Shown here piece after piece: positions 24,531 to 32,921 of a stretch of DNA of 64,000 nucleotides (positions are counted from its first letter, which is position 1; each line of letters begins with the position of its first letter). Source of the stretch: Limiplasma sp034927815 (GTDB taxonomy: Bacteria > Bacillota > Clostridia > Christensenellales > Aristaeellaceae); NCBI GenBank assembly GCA_034927815.1, contig JAYFPK010000025.1, forward strand, positions 1-64,000, written 5' to 3'. The translations under genes were made by a program, and so were the position numbers. The notes under the pieces are model-generated. The model searched no databases and was not told where the DNA came from. It was given only the letters and a program-made list of their open reading frames with translations.

Positions 24531-25418
24531 ATGCCGCGCTATCCGCTCAAGTACCGCAAGCCGCCTCGCAGGAGGGTTCGTTTTTCACGGGTCTTTATGT
24601 TTCTGGTGCTCCTTGCCATGATCGTCTACCCCTTTTGGGAGGCCAGCCGCTTGACGGTGGAGGAACGCACGGTGCAGGTGGCAAACCTCCACCCTAACCT
24701 CAAGGGCATGAGGATCGTCTTTGCCAGCGACATTCATGAGGGGGCGTTCTTTTCCCACAGCCGGGTGGTGAACCTGATCAACACCATCAACGGCCTCAGC
24801 CCCGATTTGGTGCTCCTGGGCGGGGATTATGCCGAGGACAGCGCCGGAGCCATTGAGTTTTTCCGAACCGCGCCGCCCATTCAGGCCCGGCTGGGGGTTT
24901 TCGGGGTGGTGGGCAACCATGACCGCACCGAGCCGGAGAGCAACTTTTCCCTGCTGGTGGGGCAGATGACCAAATACGGCTGCCTGCCCCTGACCAACAA
25001 CGTGGCCCGGGTGAAGGTGGGGCAGACCTACGCCTATATCGCCGGGGTGGATGATTTCTACAACGGCTACCCGGATGTGGCCGGGGTGGCCTCCCAGGTG
25101 AGCAAGGACGATTTTGTCATCTTTGTGGGCCACACCCCGGATCTTTTGCCCGCGGCCTTTGCGGCCAAAACCAGGGAGAACGACAACCATTGGTTTGACC
25201 TGGCGCTATTTGGCCATACCCACGGCGGACAGGTGACCCTCTTCGGCCAGCCCCTGATCCCCAAACTCAGGCCGGAGATCGGCCTGCGTTACCTGAGCGG
25301 CTGGCGGGAGGAAAACCGGGCCAGCATTTTGATCAGCAACGGCGTGGGCACCAGCAACTTCCCGGCGCGGCTTTTCGCCACGCCCCAGATTCACCTCATC
25401 ACCCTGAAAAGCAAATAA
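24531..25418 (+). CDS. Membrane-anchored metallophosphoesterase (YkuE-like)
   Basis: 295 residues. One N-terminal membrane helix (FSRVFMFLVLLAMIVYPFWEA) after a basic leader, then a calcineurin-type phosphoesterase domain facing outward. All metal motifs are present: ASDIHEG (near 68), GGDYAED, GNHDRTEP, VGHTPD and FGHTHGGQ. YkuE homologues act as phosphatases at the membrane; the substrate here is unknown. ATG at 24531 after a purine-rich GGAAGGGGG tract. The LTA synthase-like gene starts 27 bases after the stop with no terminator between, so the two probably form an envelope operon. Confidence 0.88.
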   Translation: MPRYPLKYRKPPRRRVRFSRVFMFLVLLAMIVYPFWEASRLTVEERTVQVANLHPNLKGMRIVFASDIHEGAFFSHSRVVNLINTINGLSPDLVLLGGDYAEDSAGAIEFFRTAPPIQARLGVFGVVGNHDRTEPESNFSLLVGQMTKYGCLPLTNNVARVKVGQTYAYIAGVDDFYNGYPDVAGVASQVSKDDFVIFVGHTPDLLPAAFAAKTRENDNHWFDLALFGHTHGGQVTLFGQPLIPKLRPEIGLRYLSGWREENRASILISNGVGTSNFPARLFATPQIHLITLKSK

Positions 25419-25444
25419 CGCAGCGATGACCGCAGAGGTATCCC

Positions 25445-27817
25445 ATGACCCACCAGAAAAACCGGCCCCCGGCCCCCGCCCAGGCTCCCCAAGAAGCGGA
25501 GAAGGCCCGCTTCTCCCTTCCCACCCTCACCCTTCCCAGGGCCTTGGGGGATGCGCTGTTTCTCCTGCTCATCCCCCTGGCTGCCCTGGCGCTTTTTGAA
25601 GCCCTTGCCAGGGGCGGCTTTCCCGCCATGCTCTCCTGGGCCCAAAAGAAGCCTGTGTTTTTTTTGCAAAACCTGGGCTTTTTTCTGGGCCTCTTCTGGC
25701 TTTTCGCCTTGATCCGCAGCGATAGGGCCCGGCTGTGCGCGTCCCTTTCCCTGACGCTGCTCTTCTGCGTTTTGGGCATTGTCAGCTTTTATAAGGTGCG
25801 CTACCGCTTCGAGCCCATCTTGCTGTCGGACCTTTGGCTCCTGGGGGAAATCCAGCACGCCGTGGGCCAGTTGGATTTGAAGATCGATTGGGCCCAGGCG
25901 TTCCGGGTGGTGATCCTGGGCCTTGCCGCCATTGGGCTGTCCTTGGTATTCATCCGGGGCCGCCGGGCCAGAAGGAGCTTTCTGTGGCCCGCTTTGGGCC
26001 TGGCGCTGATGGCGGCGTTGATCCCCGGCTGCAATTTTGAAGGAATCACCCAGGGCAGCAACACCAGCCTGGCGGACTGCGCCCATCACGGGGGCACCTT
26101 GTTCACCGTGGTGGCCGCGGAAAAGCAGCGGCAGTCCGTGGCGAGCTTCTCCTATCATGAGTCGGAGGTGGACGTGGCCTGGCAGCGGGTTCAATCGGCG
26201 GTCCCCCAGGAGAAAAAGCAAGCTGCCGAAAGCCCCAACCTGATCTTCATCCTCTCCGAGAGCTTTACGGACCAGGCCCATTTGGAGAAATACCTGGACT
26301 TCACCCGGCCCCTGATGCCCTTTTACGACGAGCTGATTCAAAGCTGCGCCACGGGGCAGATCTATGTGCCCAAACAGGGGGGCGGCACCAGCGAAACCGA
26401 GTTTGAGGTGCTCACGGGCCTGCAAAGCCGCTATTCCGTCAACCCCTATTCCATCGGGATTCCTCCCCTTCACTCCCTGGCGGCCACCTTGCGGGAGAGG
26501 GGCTACCACGCCTCGGCCATCCATTGGTTTAACGGGGTGTTCTACAACCGCTATAAGAATCTCCGGCTGATGGGCTTTGACGAGTTTTCCACCACCGACA
26601 CCACCCGGCGGCCCCTGGCCAAGACGGGGATGTTCGTCAGCGACGGGGAACACTACCGGTCGGTGCTGGAAAAGCTCAAGGAGACCCAGGGGAAGGATTT
26701 CATCTTCTGCATCACCATGCAAAACCACGGAACCTACGACTATGATGATTTCGCCCAGACCTACGGCGCGGACAGGCCCTTTCGCAACGACCTGAGCCTG
26801 GAGAGCGAGCGGATTTTGCGCAATTACTGCTATCTCCTGGGCAAGAGCGACGAGGCGCTGCGGGAGCTGATCCGGGAGCTGTCCGCCTTCCCGGAGCCCA
26901 CGATGGTGGTGCTTTTCGGCGATCACATTCCCCCCTTTGGCATCGAGGTCTACGAGGAAATCGGCATGCCCATAGAGGGGGACGTGGGGCACCTGTGCCC
27001 GTATTTGATCTGGAGCAACCGAGACACCTTCCGCAGCGAGCCCCCTATGAAAACCTGGCAGCTGGGAGCCCATGCCCTGGCCTTGGCGGGCCTGGGGGAC
27101 GACCCCTTCTTCCACCACATCGACGAGCTGCGCAAAAAGGGCCTGAACACGGATTCGGATTACGATTTGCTCTCCTACGACGCCCTGTTTGGCAAGCAGC
27201 GGGCCTATGCCCTGGCGGGCATCCGCCCGGAGAGCGAAAACTGGCAGATCGGCGGAAAGATGGATCTGCTGGGCTTTGACACCTTCCCCATGGACGGCGC
27301 GGTGTATGTGATGCCCCGGCTGGCGGACCCCACCCAGCGCCTCCGGCTGTCCGTCAACGGGCAGCCCCTCAACGACTGGCTGGTGCTGGATACCAAGGAG
27401 CCCTTCACCCTTCAATGCGTGATGACCAGCCCCGAGGGCAAGCAGCTCAACCAGTCCCAAAGCGTATCCTTCGCCTCCTCCCAGGAGCTGCTGGAGCAAA
27501 GCGGCAGGCTGGATACCCCGGCCCTGGCCCTGGAGGAGATCCCCTTTCACGTGGAAAAGGAGGAGGGAGGCTTTCTGGTGGCGGTGAGCGGGGAGCCCTT
27601 TGGGGCCTTGGCCAGCTGCCTCACCCTGGAGGGCAAGCGGCAGAAATGGCAATTTCCCTACGGCTTTCGCAGGCCCGGCCAATATTACGTGGGCAAGGAA
27701 GCCGCCCCCATTTCCCTCACCATCGGCGTGGAGAGCTTTCAGGGATATGAGCATACCCCCCAAGGCCTGGCGGCGTATTTCAAGGACCATGAGGCCCGGT
27801 TGTGGCTGTTTGAATAA
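25445..27817 (+). CDS. LTA synthase family sulfatase-fold protein
   Basis: 790-residue alkaline-phosphatase-superfamily enzyme like LtaS. It has about five N-terminal membrane helices (residues about 35-195) and an extracellular sulfatase domain (about 250-590) that would transfer glycerophosphate from phosphatidylglycerol to a membrane-linked polymer. The metal motif FILSESFTD, the nucleophile block QGGGTSETEFEVLTG and the distal GDHIPPFG are all present. An additional C-terminal beta-rich domain (about 610-790) is absent from classical LtaS, so a modified polymer or substrate is possible. Long frames on the opposite strand are shadows. The preceding phosphoesterase is its probable partner. 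Confidence 0.87.
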   Translation: MTHQKNRPPAPAQAPQEAEKARFSLPTLTLPRALGDALFLLLIPLAALALFEALARGGFPAMLSWAQKKPVFFLQNLGFFLGLFWLFALIRSDRARLCASLSLTLLFCVLGIVSFYKVRYRFEPILLSDLWLLGEIQHAVGQLDLKIDWAQAFRVVILGLAAIGLSLVFIRGRRARRSFLWPALGLALMAALIPGCNFEGITQGSNTSLADCAHHGGTLFTVVAAEKQRQSVASFSYHESEVDVAWQRVQSAVPQEKKQAAESPNLIFILSESFTDQAHLEKYLDFTRPLMPFYDELIQSCATGQIYVPKQGGGTSETEFEVLTGLQSRYSVNPYSIGIPPLHSLAATLRERGYHASAIHWFNGVFYNRYKNLRLMGFDEFSTTDTTRRPLAKTGMFVSDGEHYRSVLEKLKETQGKDFIFCITMQNHGTYDYDDFAQTYGADRPFRNDLSLESERILRNYCYLLGKSDEALRELIRELSAFPEPTMVVLFGDHIPPFGIEVYEEIGMPIEGDVGHLCPYLIWSNRDTFRSEPPMKTWQLGAHALALAGLGDDPFFHHIDELRKKGLNTDSDYDLLSYDALFGKQRAYALAGIRPESENWQIGGKMDLLGFDTFPMDGAVYVMPRLADPTQRLRLSVNGQPLNDWLVLDTKEPFTLQCVMTSPEGKQLNQSQSVSFASSQELLEQSGRLDTPALALEEIPFHVEKEEGGFLVAVSGEPFGALASCLTLEGKRQKWQFPYGFRRPGQYYVGKEAAPISLTIGVESFQGYEHTPQGLAAYFKDHEARLWLFE

Positions 27818-27870
27818 TCGAATTTTTTGAAAAAAGCAAAGGACTTTCCATCTTCGCCAAGAAGCTTCCC

Positions 27871-27899
27871 TTGACGAACGCCCTGCTTCGAGATACAAT
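27871..27899 (+). promoter_or_regulatory. Promoter of the E2/CAT-like gene
   Basis: TTGACG (27871-27876), 17-base spacer, TACAAT (27894-27899). A leader of about 145 bases follows, with no riboswitch recognised. Confidence 0.65.
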
Positions 27900-28049
27900 G
27901 AGTTTGCTTTTGTTGAGCCGTATCTCATGATATTGCAATGATTGATCCTGCTTCCTTTCGGCCCATCAAGGCGAAGCAGCCGGCCTTTTGCCCACAGGCA
28001 AATCGAACCGGTCTGTTTCATTCTTTTCCAAAAGAAGGGGAGGATCGGT

Positions 28050-28970
28050 TTGTTTGGAAGACGCTATGATGGGCGCAGAGTAAAGCACATGGACCCTGTG
28101 GTGCAGTTGACCCCCCACCTGATGCCCATGCGCTGCGACGCGCAGGTGTTTCTGGACCACGAGGTGGAATATGAGCCCTTGATGCGCTACATTGCGGAAA
28201 AAAGCCGCGCCGGGGTGAAGATCACCTTCATGGAGGTGCTGGTGGCGGCCTATGTACGGGGCGTATCCCAGGTGCCCGAGGTCAACCGCTTCATCATGAA
28301 CAAGCAGTTTTACAACCGCACCCAGCTGACCGTGGCCTTTACCATGCTGCTGGATACCCCTGACGGCAGCCTGGAGGAGACGGCGGTGAAGATTCACTTC
28401 GATCCCAGCGACACCCTCCTGGACGTGTCCGCCCGGATCAAGGAAACCATCGCAAACAACCGCAAGCCCGAGAACGCGAACATGGCCTTGAAGCTCGCGT
28501 CCTTTTTGATGAGCGCGCCCCTGCTGCCCAACCTGGTGGTGGGCATTGTGCGCCTTTTGGACCGCTATGGGATATGCCCTAAGATGATCCTGGAGGCGTC
28601 CCCCTTCCACACCGCCATGTTCATCACCAACATGGCCTCCATCGGCATGCACAAGGTGTACCATCACATCTACAACTTTGGCACCACCAGCCTGTTTTTG
28701 AGCCTGGGCACGCCGGAGCGGGAATATGGGGTGGACGCCAGCGGAAAGGTCGTCCGCAAGTGTACGCTGCCCGTGGGCGTTACCGCGGATGAGCGGGTCT
28801 GCGGCGGCGCGGTGTACGCCCAGCTTTTCGCCGTAATGAAGAAATGCCTGAGAAATCCCGTGCTCCTGGAGCAGCCCCCGGAGACGGTGAAGTACAACGA
28901 GGGGGCGGAGTATCACCATCCCAAGCCCCCGAAGCTGGCGGGCTCCCAGGAGCAGGCCGTCCGGGCCTAG
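28050..28970 (+). CDS. 2-oxoacid dehydrogenase E2/CAT-fold acyltransferase-like protein
   Basis: 306 residues with the catalytic-domain fold of dihydrolipoyl acyltransferase or chloramphenicol acetyltransferase, without lipoyl or E1/E3 partners. It begins LFGRRYDGRRVKHMDPVVQLTPHLMP and contains KITFMEVLVAAYVRGV and MASIGMHKVYHHIYNFGTTSLFLSLG. The usual HxxxDG catalytic motif is not clear (HHIYNFG instead), so enzymatic activity is doubtful. TTG at 28050 is set by AAGGGGAGG 6 bases upstream; the upstream frame precedes the promoter's leader. Role unknown; stand-alone members of this type are common in Clostridia. Confidence 0.75.
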   Translation: MFGRRYDGRRVKHMDPVVQLTPHLMPMRCDAQVFLDHEVEYEPLMRYIAEKSRAGVKITFMEVLVAAYVRGVSQVPEVNRFIMNKQFYNRTQLTVAFTMLLDTPDGSLEETAVKIHFDPSDTLLDVSARIKETIANNRKPENANMALKLASFLMSAPLLPNLVVGIVRLLDRYGICPKMILEASPFHTAMFITNMASIGMHKVYHHIYNFGTTSLFLSLGTPEREYGVDASGKVVRKCTLPVGVTADERVCGGAVYAQLFAVMKKCLRNPVLLEQPPETVKYNEGAEYHHPKPPKLAGSQEQAVRA

Positions 28971-28996
28971 GAGAGGTCCCCCCCGGACGCCGGTAT

Positions 28997-29035
28997 CAAG
29001 GCATGGAACAGGAGGAAAGCCTGGGCCATGCCTTG
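28997..29035 (+). other. Intergenic stem-loop
   Basis: CAAGGCATGG (28997-29006) pairs with CCATGCCTTG (29026-29035). No T run follows, so it is a processing or partial-termination structure rather than a classical terminator. Confidence 0.4.
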
Positions 29036-29075
29036 TTGCCATTAGAAGCGGCGGCAAAAGAGGGAGGAACAGCCC

Positions 29076-29549
29076 ATGACCCCTTACGAAAAGAGCCTGG
29101 AAGTTCTGGAGGAGCTGTTCGCCAGGGATTTTTGGTTTGTGCTGGCGACGGCGCAAGAGGGAAAGCCCTCCCAAAGGGTGGTGGACGCCTACTATCACAA
29201 AGGGGCGTTTTGGATCGTCACCTACGGAAAATCCAGAAAGATGGCGGAGATAGGGCAAAATCCCAACGTGTCCCTGTGCCATGAGTTTCACATCTTTCAA
29301 GGGAGAGCCTACCACGCCGGCCACCCTTTGAAGGCGGAAAACAAGGAGATCCGGGAAGAGCTGGTCCGGGTGTTTGCGCCCTGGTATTTTGCCCATAATG
29401 ATGAGCGGGATGAGAACATGTGCTATGTGCGGGTAGAGCCCCAAACCGGGTTTTTCCACAAGGACGGAACAGGCTATCAGGTGGATTTTGCGGCCAAAAC
29501 CGCGCACACCATTCCCTTTTCCCCCCAGGTGGTGGCGCCGCAGGAGTGA
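29076..29549 (+). CDS. Pyridoxamine 5'-phosphate oxidase-like flavoprotein
   Basis: 157-residue split-barrel protein of the PNPOx-like/general-stress group. WFVLATAQEGKPSQRVVDAYYHKGAFWIVTYGKSRKMAEIGQNPNVSLC (around 17-65) is the flavin-binding strand pair of the family. It lacks the C-terminal substrate block of true PdxH, so it is probably an FMN- or F420-type reductase or heme/flavin-binding stress protein, not vitamin B6 synthesis. ATG at 29076 after GGGAGGAAC. It may be read through from the E2-like gene 105 bases upstream. Confidence 0.82.
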   Translation: MTPYEKSLEVLEELFARDFWFVLATAQEGKPSQRVVDAYYHKGAFWIVTYGKSRKMAEIGQNPNVSLCHEFHIFQGRAYHAGHPLKAENKEIREELVRVFAPWYFAHNDERDENMCYVRVEPQTGFFHKDGTGYQVDFAAKTAHTIPFSPQVVAPQE

Positions 29550-29598
29550 CCGGAACCGCCTGCCCCGGGCGTTTCCGCCAAAGCGGCGGAGGGAGGCG

Positions 29599-30348
29599 TC
29601 AGTCCCGCATTTCCGCCACCTGGCCGTCCTTCACCCGGAAGCGGCGCACGGCCCGGGCCGCCACCCCCGGGTCATGGGTGATCAGCACCAGGGTGTGCCC
29701 GTCCTTGTGCAAGGCGGAAAAGAGGCCCAGCACCTCCTCCTTGCTCTCCTCGTCCAGGGCCCCGGTGGGCTCGTCGCACAGAAGCAGCTTTGGCTCGTAG
29801 CTCAAGGCCCTGGCCAGGGCCACCCGCTGCTGCTGTCCGCCGCTGAGCTGGCCCGGCTTGTGGAAGGCCCTGTCCCCCAGGCCCACATTGTCCAGGGCCT
29901 TCATGGCGATTTTGAAGCGGCGGTCCTCCCCCATGCCCCGGAGCATCAGGGGAAAGGCCACGTTTTCCAGGGCCGTTAGTCTGGGCAGAAGCTGAAAGCC
30001 CTGAAACATAAAGCCGATCTTTTCCCGCCGGATCAGGCAGAGCTCCTGGGCGCTCAGGCCGTTCACCTCCACCCCGTCCAGGCGGTAGAGGCCCTTTTGG
30101 GGGGAGTCCAAGCAGCCCAGAATGTGCATCAGCGTGCTTTTGCCGCTGCCGCTGGGGCCCACAAGGGCGGCGTAATCCCCCCGGCGGATGTGCAGATTCA
30201 CGCCCCTGAGCACGGGCAGCTCGGCATCGGCGCTCCCCCAGGGAAGGGCGGCCTGGGCCTTGGGGCCGCCTGCGGCCCGCAGCCCGAACCAATGCCCCTG
30301 GGCCGCCTTGCCAATGGAATAGCCCTTTTCGATGTTTTCCATGCGGAT
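29599..30348 (-). CDS. ABC transporter ATP-binding protein (MacB/LolD type), orphan
   Basis: About 249 residues. Walker A GPSGSGKST near 77, Q-loop MFQGFQLLPRLTALENVAFPLMLRG, signature LSGGQQQRVALARAL, Walker B LLLCDEPTGALD and the His switch ITHD are all intact. It resembles ATPases that energise FtsX/MacB-type permeases, but no permease gene lies beside it. About 30 residues (GKAAQGHWFGLRAAGGPKAQ and following) are inserted between the first strand and the LRGVNLHI strand, which is unusual. ATG at 30348 with AGGAGGAGG 7 bases before it. The partner is probably encoded elsewhere. Confidence 0.85.
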   Translation of the reverse strand: MRMENIEKGYSIGKAAQGHWFGLRAAGGPKAQAALPWGSADAELPVLRGVNLHIRRGDYAALVGPSGSGKSTLMHILGCLDSPQKGLYRLDGVEVNGLSAQELCLIRREKIGFMFQGFQLLPRLTALENVAFPLMLRGMGEDRRFKIAMKALDNVGLGDRAFHKPGQLSGGQQQRVALARALSYEPKLLLCDEPTGALDEESKEEVLGLFSALHKDGHTLVLITHDPGVAARAVRRFRVKDGQVAEMRD

Positions 30349-30425
30349 CATGCAACCGCCTCCTCCTGATAGCGTTTCCAAGGGAAGGCTTCGTCCACCC
30401 AGGAAAAACCTCCCTCATGGCCGCC

Positions 30426-30454
30426 TTGTGAACAGGCGGCTTTTGATGTATGAT
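30426..30454 (+). promoter_or_regulatory. Promoter of the EamA-uvrC unit with hairpin over the -35 box
   Basis: TTGTGA (30426-30431), 17-base spacer, TATGAT (30449-30454). GCCGCCT/AGGCGGC plus TTTT (about 30420-30444) forms an inverted repeat across the -35. Confidence 0.6.
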
Positions 30455-30493
30455 GAGGGGGTAAACAGGCGTTGAGACGGGAGGGTGTGGAAC

Positions 30494-30907
30494 ATGTGGG
30501 TTGTGTATGCGCTGCTGGGAGCCGTGTTTGCCGCCTTGACCTCCATTCTGGCCAAGCTGGGCATCTCCGGGGTGAACTCCAACCTGGCTACGGCCATCCG
30601 CACCGTGGTGGTGCTGGTAATGGCCTGGGGGATCGTGTTTCTCTCCGGAAAGCAGGGGGAGATCTCCCAGATCGGGCCCAAAAGCTGGCTTTTTCTCGCC
30701 CTCTCGGGAATCGCCACGGGCCTTTCCTGGCTGTTCTTCTTCAAGGCGCTGCAATTGGGGGACGCCTCCAAGGTGGTGCCCATCGATAAATTCAGCGTGG
30801 TGATCACCATGGCCCTTGCCTTCCTGTTTTTAGGGGAGAAGCTGACCCCCAAGGCCTGGATCGGCGGCTTGCTGGTGGCCCTGGGCACCCTCATCCTCGC
30901 GCTGTAA
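30494..30907 (+). CDS. EamA domain protein, half-size (4-5 helices)
   Basis: 137 residues with a single EamA unit: WVVYALLGAVFAALTSILAKLGISGVNSNLATAIRT, then four further hydrophobic stretches and the typical end PKAWIGGLLVALGTLILAL. Half-length DMT proteins usually work as dimers. Start ATG at 30494, about 9 bases after GGGAGGG; the GTG at 30485 would sit on that site. uvrC begins 13 bases after the stop and is probably co-transcribed. Substrate unknown. Confidence 0.82.
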   Translation: MWVVYALLGAVFAALTSILAKLGISGVNSNLATAIRTVVVLVMAWGIVFLSGKQGEISQIGPKSWLFLALSGIATGLSWLFFFKALQLGDASKVVPIDKFSVVITMALAFLFLGEKLTPKAWIGGLLVALGTLILAL

Positions 30908-30920
30908 AAGGAGCCTTCCC

Positions 30921-32801
30921 ATGAACGATACATTGGCCCATAAGCTCAAAACGCTGCCCGGCAGCCCCGGCTGTTACCTGATGAAAAACCAGGGGAAGAT
31001 CATCTATGTGGGCAAGGCGGTGAACCTGAAAAACCGGGTCCGCCAGTATTTCCATGAAAGCGCCCAGCATACCCCCAAGGTCCGCTGGATGGTTCAGGAG
31101 ATCGATGATTTTGACATCATCCTCTGCGACACCAATTTTGAGGCCCTGACCTTGGAATGCAACCTCATCAAAAAGCACAGGCCCTTCTACAACATTTTGC
31201 TTCGGGACGACAAGCACTATCCTTATTTGCGCCTGGACCCCCGCGAGCCCTTCCCCCGGCTCACCGTGGCCCGGCAGATCGACCCCCACGACGGGGCCAA
31301 GTATTTCGGCCCTTATTATGCCGCCAGCGGGATTCGCCAGGTGCTGGAGGAGGTGCGGCGCTTCTTTCCCCTAAGGACCTGCGCGCTGAACCTGCCCTTA
31401 AAGCAGCCCCGCCGCCCCTGCGTCCACCACCAGATCGGCCAATGCCTGGCACCTTGCGCGAACTTGGTGAGCCAGGAGGAGTACGCCAAAATCCTCAAGA
31501 ACGTGCTGGCCTTTCTGGGGGGCGATACCCGGCAGCTCCGGGAGGATTTGACCCGGCAGATGAGGGAGCATTCCCGAAAGATGGAATTTGAACAGGCCGC
31601 TGTGGTCCGGGACAAGCTGGCGGAAATTGACCGGATGATGGAGAAGCAGCATGCCATCCAAACCAAGGATGCCGAACAGGATTTGATCGCCGCCGTGACG
31701 GACGGGACGGACGCCCTGGTGCAGATCACCCACATCCGGGGCGGAAGGATGGAGGGGAGCCGGGGCTTTGTGATGGAGGACTCCGGCCAGGAGGACCTCT
31801 CGGAGCTCACCGCCAGCTTCCTGACCCAGTATTATGACGACGAGCACCTGATTCCCCAGGAGATTTTGGTGCAGGATCTGCCCAAGGACCCGGAGTTGCT
31901 GCACCGGTGGCTCAGGGAGAAGAAGGGCGGGGCCGTGGCGCTGGCCAGCCCCCAGCGGGGGGACAAGCGCCAGCTCATGGAGCTGTGCCTGAAAAACGCC
32001 CGGGAGAACCTGGCCAAGCACAGCACGAACAAGCAGGTGCGCTTCCGGCGCACCACCGGGGCCATGCAGGAGCTCCAGGAGGTTTTGGGGCTGCCCGGGC
32101 TGCCGTTGCGCATCGAGGGCTACGACATCTCCAACACCCAGGGGGCCCAGTCCGTAGCCGCCATGGTGGTGTTTGAAAACGGGGAGCCCGCCAAGAAGGA
32201 ATACCGGCATTTCCGCATCAAGACCCTGGAGGGGCCCAACGACTTTGCCAGCCTGGCGGAGGCCATCGGCAGGCGCTTTACCCACGGGCTTCAGGAGAAG
32301 CATGAACGCCAGGAGGCGGGCCTGCCTGTGGAGGAAGGGCGCTTTAGCAAGCTGCCGGATTTGATTCTCATCGACGGCGGCCCGGAGCAGCTTCTCTACG
32401 CGCGGCGGGCCATGCTGGACGCGGGGGGCAATGTGCCCATGTTCGGCCTGGCAAAGCGCTTTGAGGAAATCTACCTCCCAGGCCGGGAGGAGCCCATCCG
32501 CCTGAGCAAGCATTCCGACGCGCTGCACCTGATCCAGCATGTTCGGGACGAGGCCCACCGCTTCGGCATCACCCGCCACCGGGCCCTGCGGACCCAGAGC
32601 ACCCTGAAAAGCGAGCTTTCCTCCATTCCCGGGATCGGGCCCAAGCGGCAGGTGGAGCTCCTGCGCCATTTTGGAAATATCAAAGCCATCCTGGAGGCCG
32701 GCCAGGAGGAGCTGGCCGCGGTACGGGGTATGAACGCCCTGGCGGCCAAGGCCGTTGCGGAGTATGCGGCGGGGAAGGAAGCGGCGAAGCCGGGGATGTA
32801 G
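30921..32801 (+). CDS. uvrC: Excinuclease ABC subunit C
   Basis: Dual-incision endonuclease of nucleotide excision repair; acts with UvrA and UvrB. 626 residues. N-terminal GIY-YIG domain (LPGSPGCYLMKNQGKIIYVGKAVNLKNRV, residues 12-40), UVR motif that contacts UvrB (RKMEFEQAAVVRDKLAEIDRMM, near 220), RNase H-like nuclease domain (about 400-550, GYDISNTQG and DLILIDGGPEQL) and tandem helix-hairpin-helix (LSSIPGIGPKRQVELLRHFGNIKAIL...) at the end. ATG after AAAAGGAG. It follows a small EamA gene and ends at a strong terminator. Confidence 0.97.
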   Translation: MNDTLAHKLKTLPGSPGCYLMKNQGKIIYVGKAVNLKNRVRQYFHESAQHTPKVRWMVQEIDDFDIILCDTNFEALTLECNLIKKHRPFYNILLRDDKHYPYLRLDPREPFPRLTVARQIDPHDGAKYFGPYYAASGIRQVLEEVRRFFPLRTCALNLPLKQPRRPCVHHQIGQCLAPCANLVSQEEYAKILKNVLAFLGGDTRQLREDLTRQMREHSRKMEFEQAAVVRDKLAEIDRMMEKQHAIQTKDAEQDLIAAVTDGTDALVQITHIRGGRMEGSRGFVMEDSGQEDLSELTASFLTQYYDDEHLIPQEILVQDLPKDPELLHRWLREKKGGAVALASPQRGDKRQLMELCLKNARENLAKHSTNKQVRFRRTTGAMQELQEVLGLPGLPLRIEGYDISNTQGAQSVAAMVVFENGEPAKKEYRHFRIKTLEGPNDFASLAEAIGRRFTHGLQEKHERQEAGLPVEEGRFSKLPDLILIDGGPEQLLYARRAMLDAGGNVPMFGLAKRFEEIYLPGREEPIRLSKHSDALHLIQHVRDEAHRFGITRHRALRTQSTLKSELSSIPGIGPKRQVELLRHFGNIKAILEAGQEELAAVRGMNALAAKAVAEYAAGKEAAKPGM

Positions 32802-32823
32802 GGATAAAAAGAGTGATACAGGA

Positions 32824-32857
32824 GGCCGGCTCTCGTTTTGGAGAGCCGGCCTTTTTT
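32824..32857 (+). terminator. uvrC terminator
   Basis: GGCCGGCTCTC/GAGAGCCGGCC stem around GTTTTG, followed by six T. Confidence 0.85.
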
Positions 32858-32867
32858 GATGATATGC

Positions 32868-32901
32868 AAAAAACCCGCCCCGCCAAAGGCGGAGCGGGGG
32901 G
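32868..32901 (-). terminator. Terminator of the AzgA-like permease
   Basis: Minus strand: CCCGCTCCGCC, loop TTT, GGCGGGGCGGG, then six T. Confidence 0.85.
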
Positions 32902-32921
32902 AGAGATAACCGATGCTTCCC

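Noticed and set aside
25391..28021. Very long open frame on the minus strand opposite the LTA synthase-like gene
   Set aside because: Its product is a low-complexity Gly/Gln/His/Pro-rich sequence with no domain. It is a shadow of a GC-rich gene with G/C-rich third positions.
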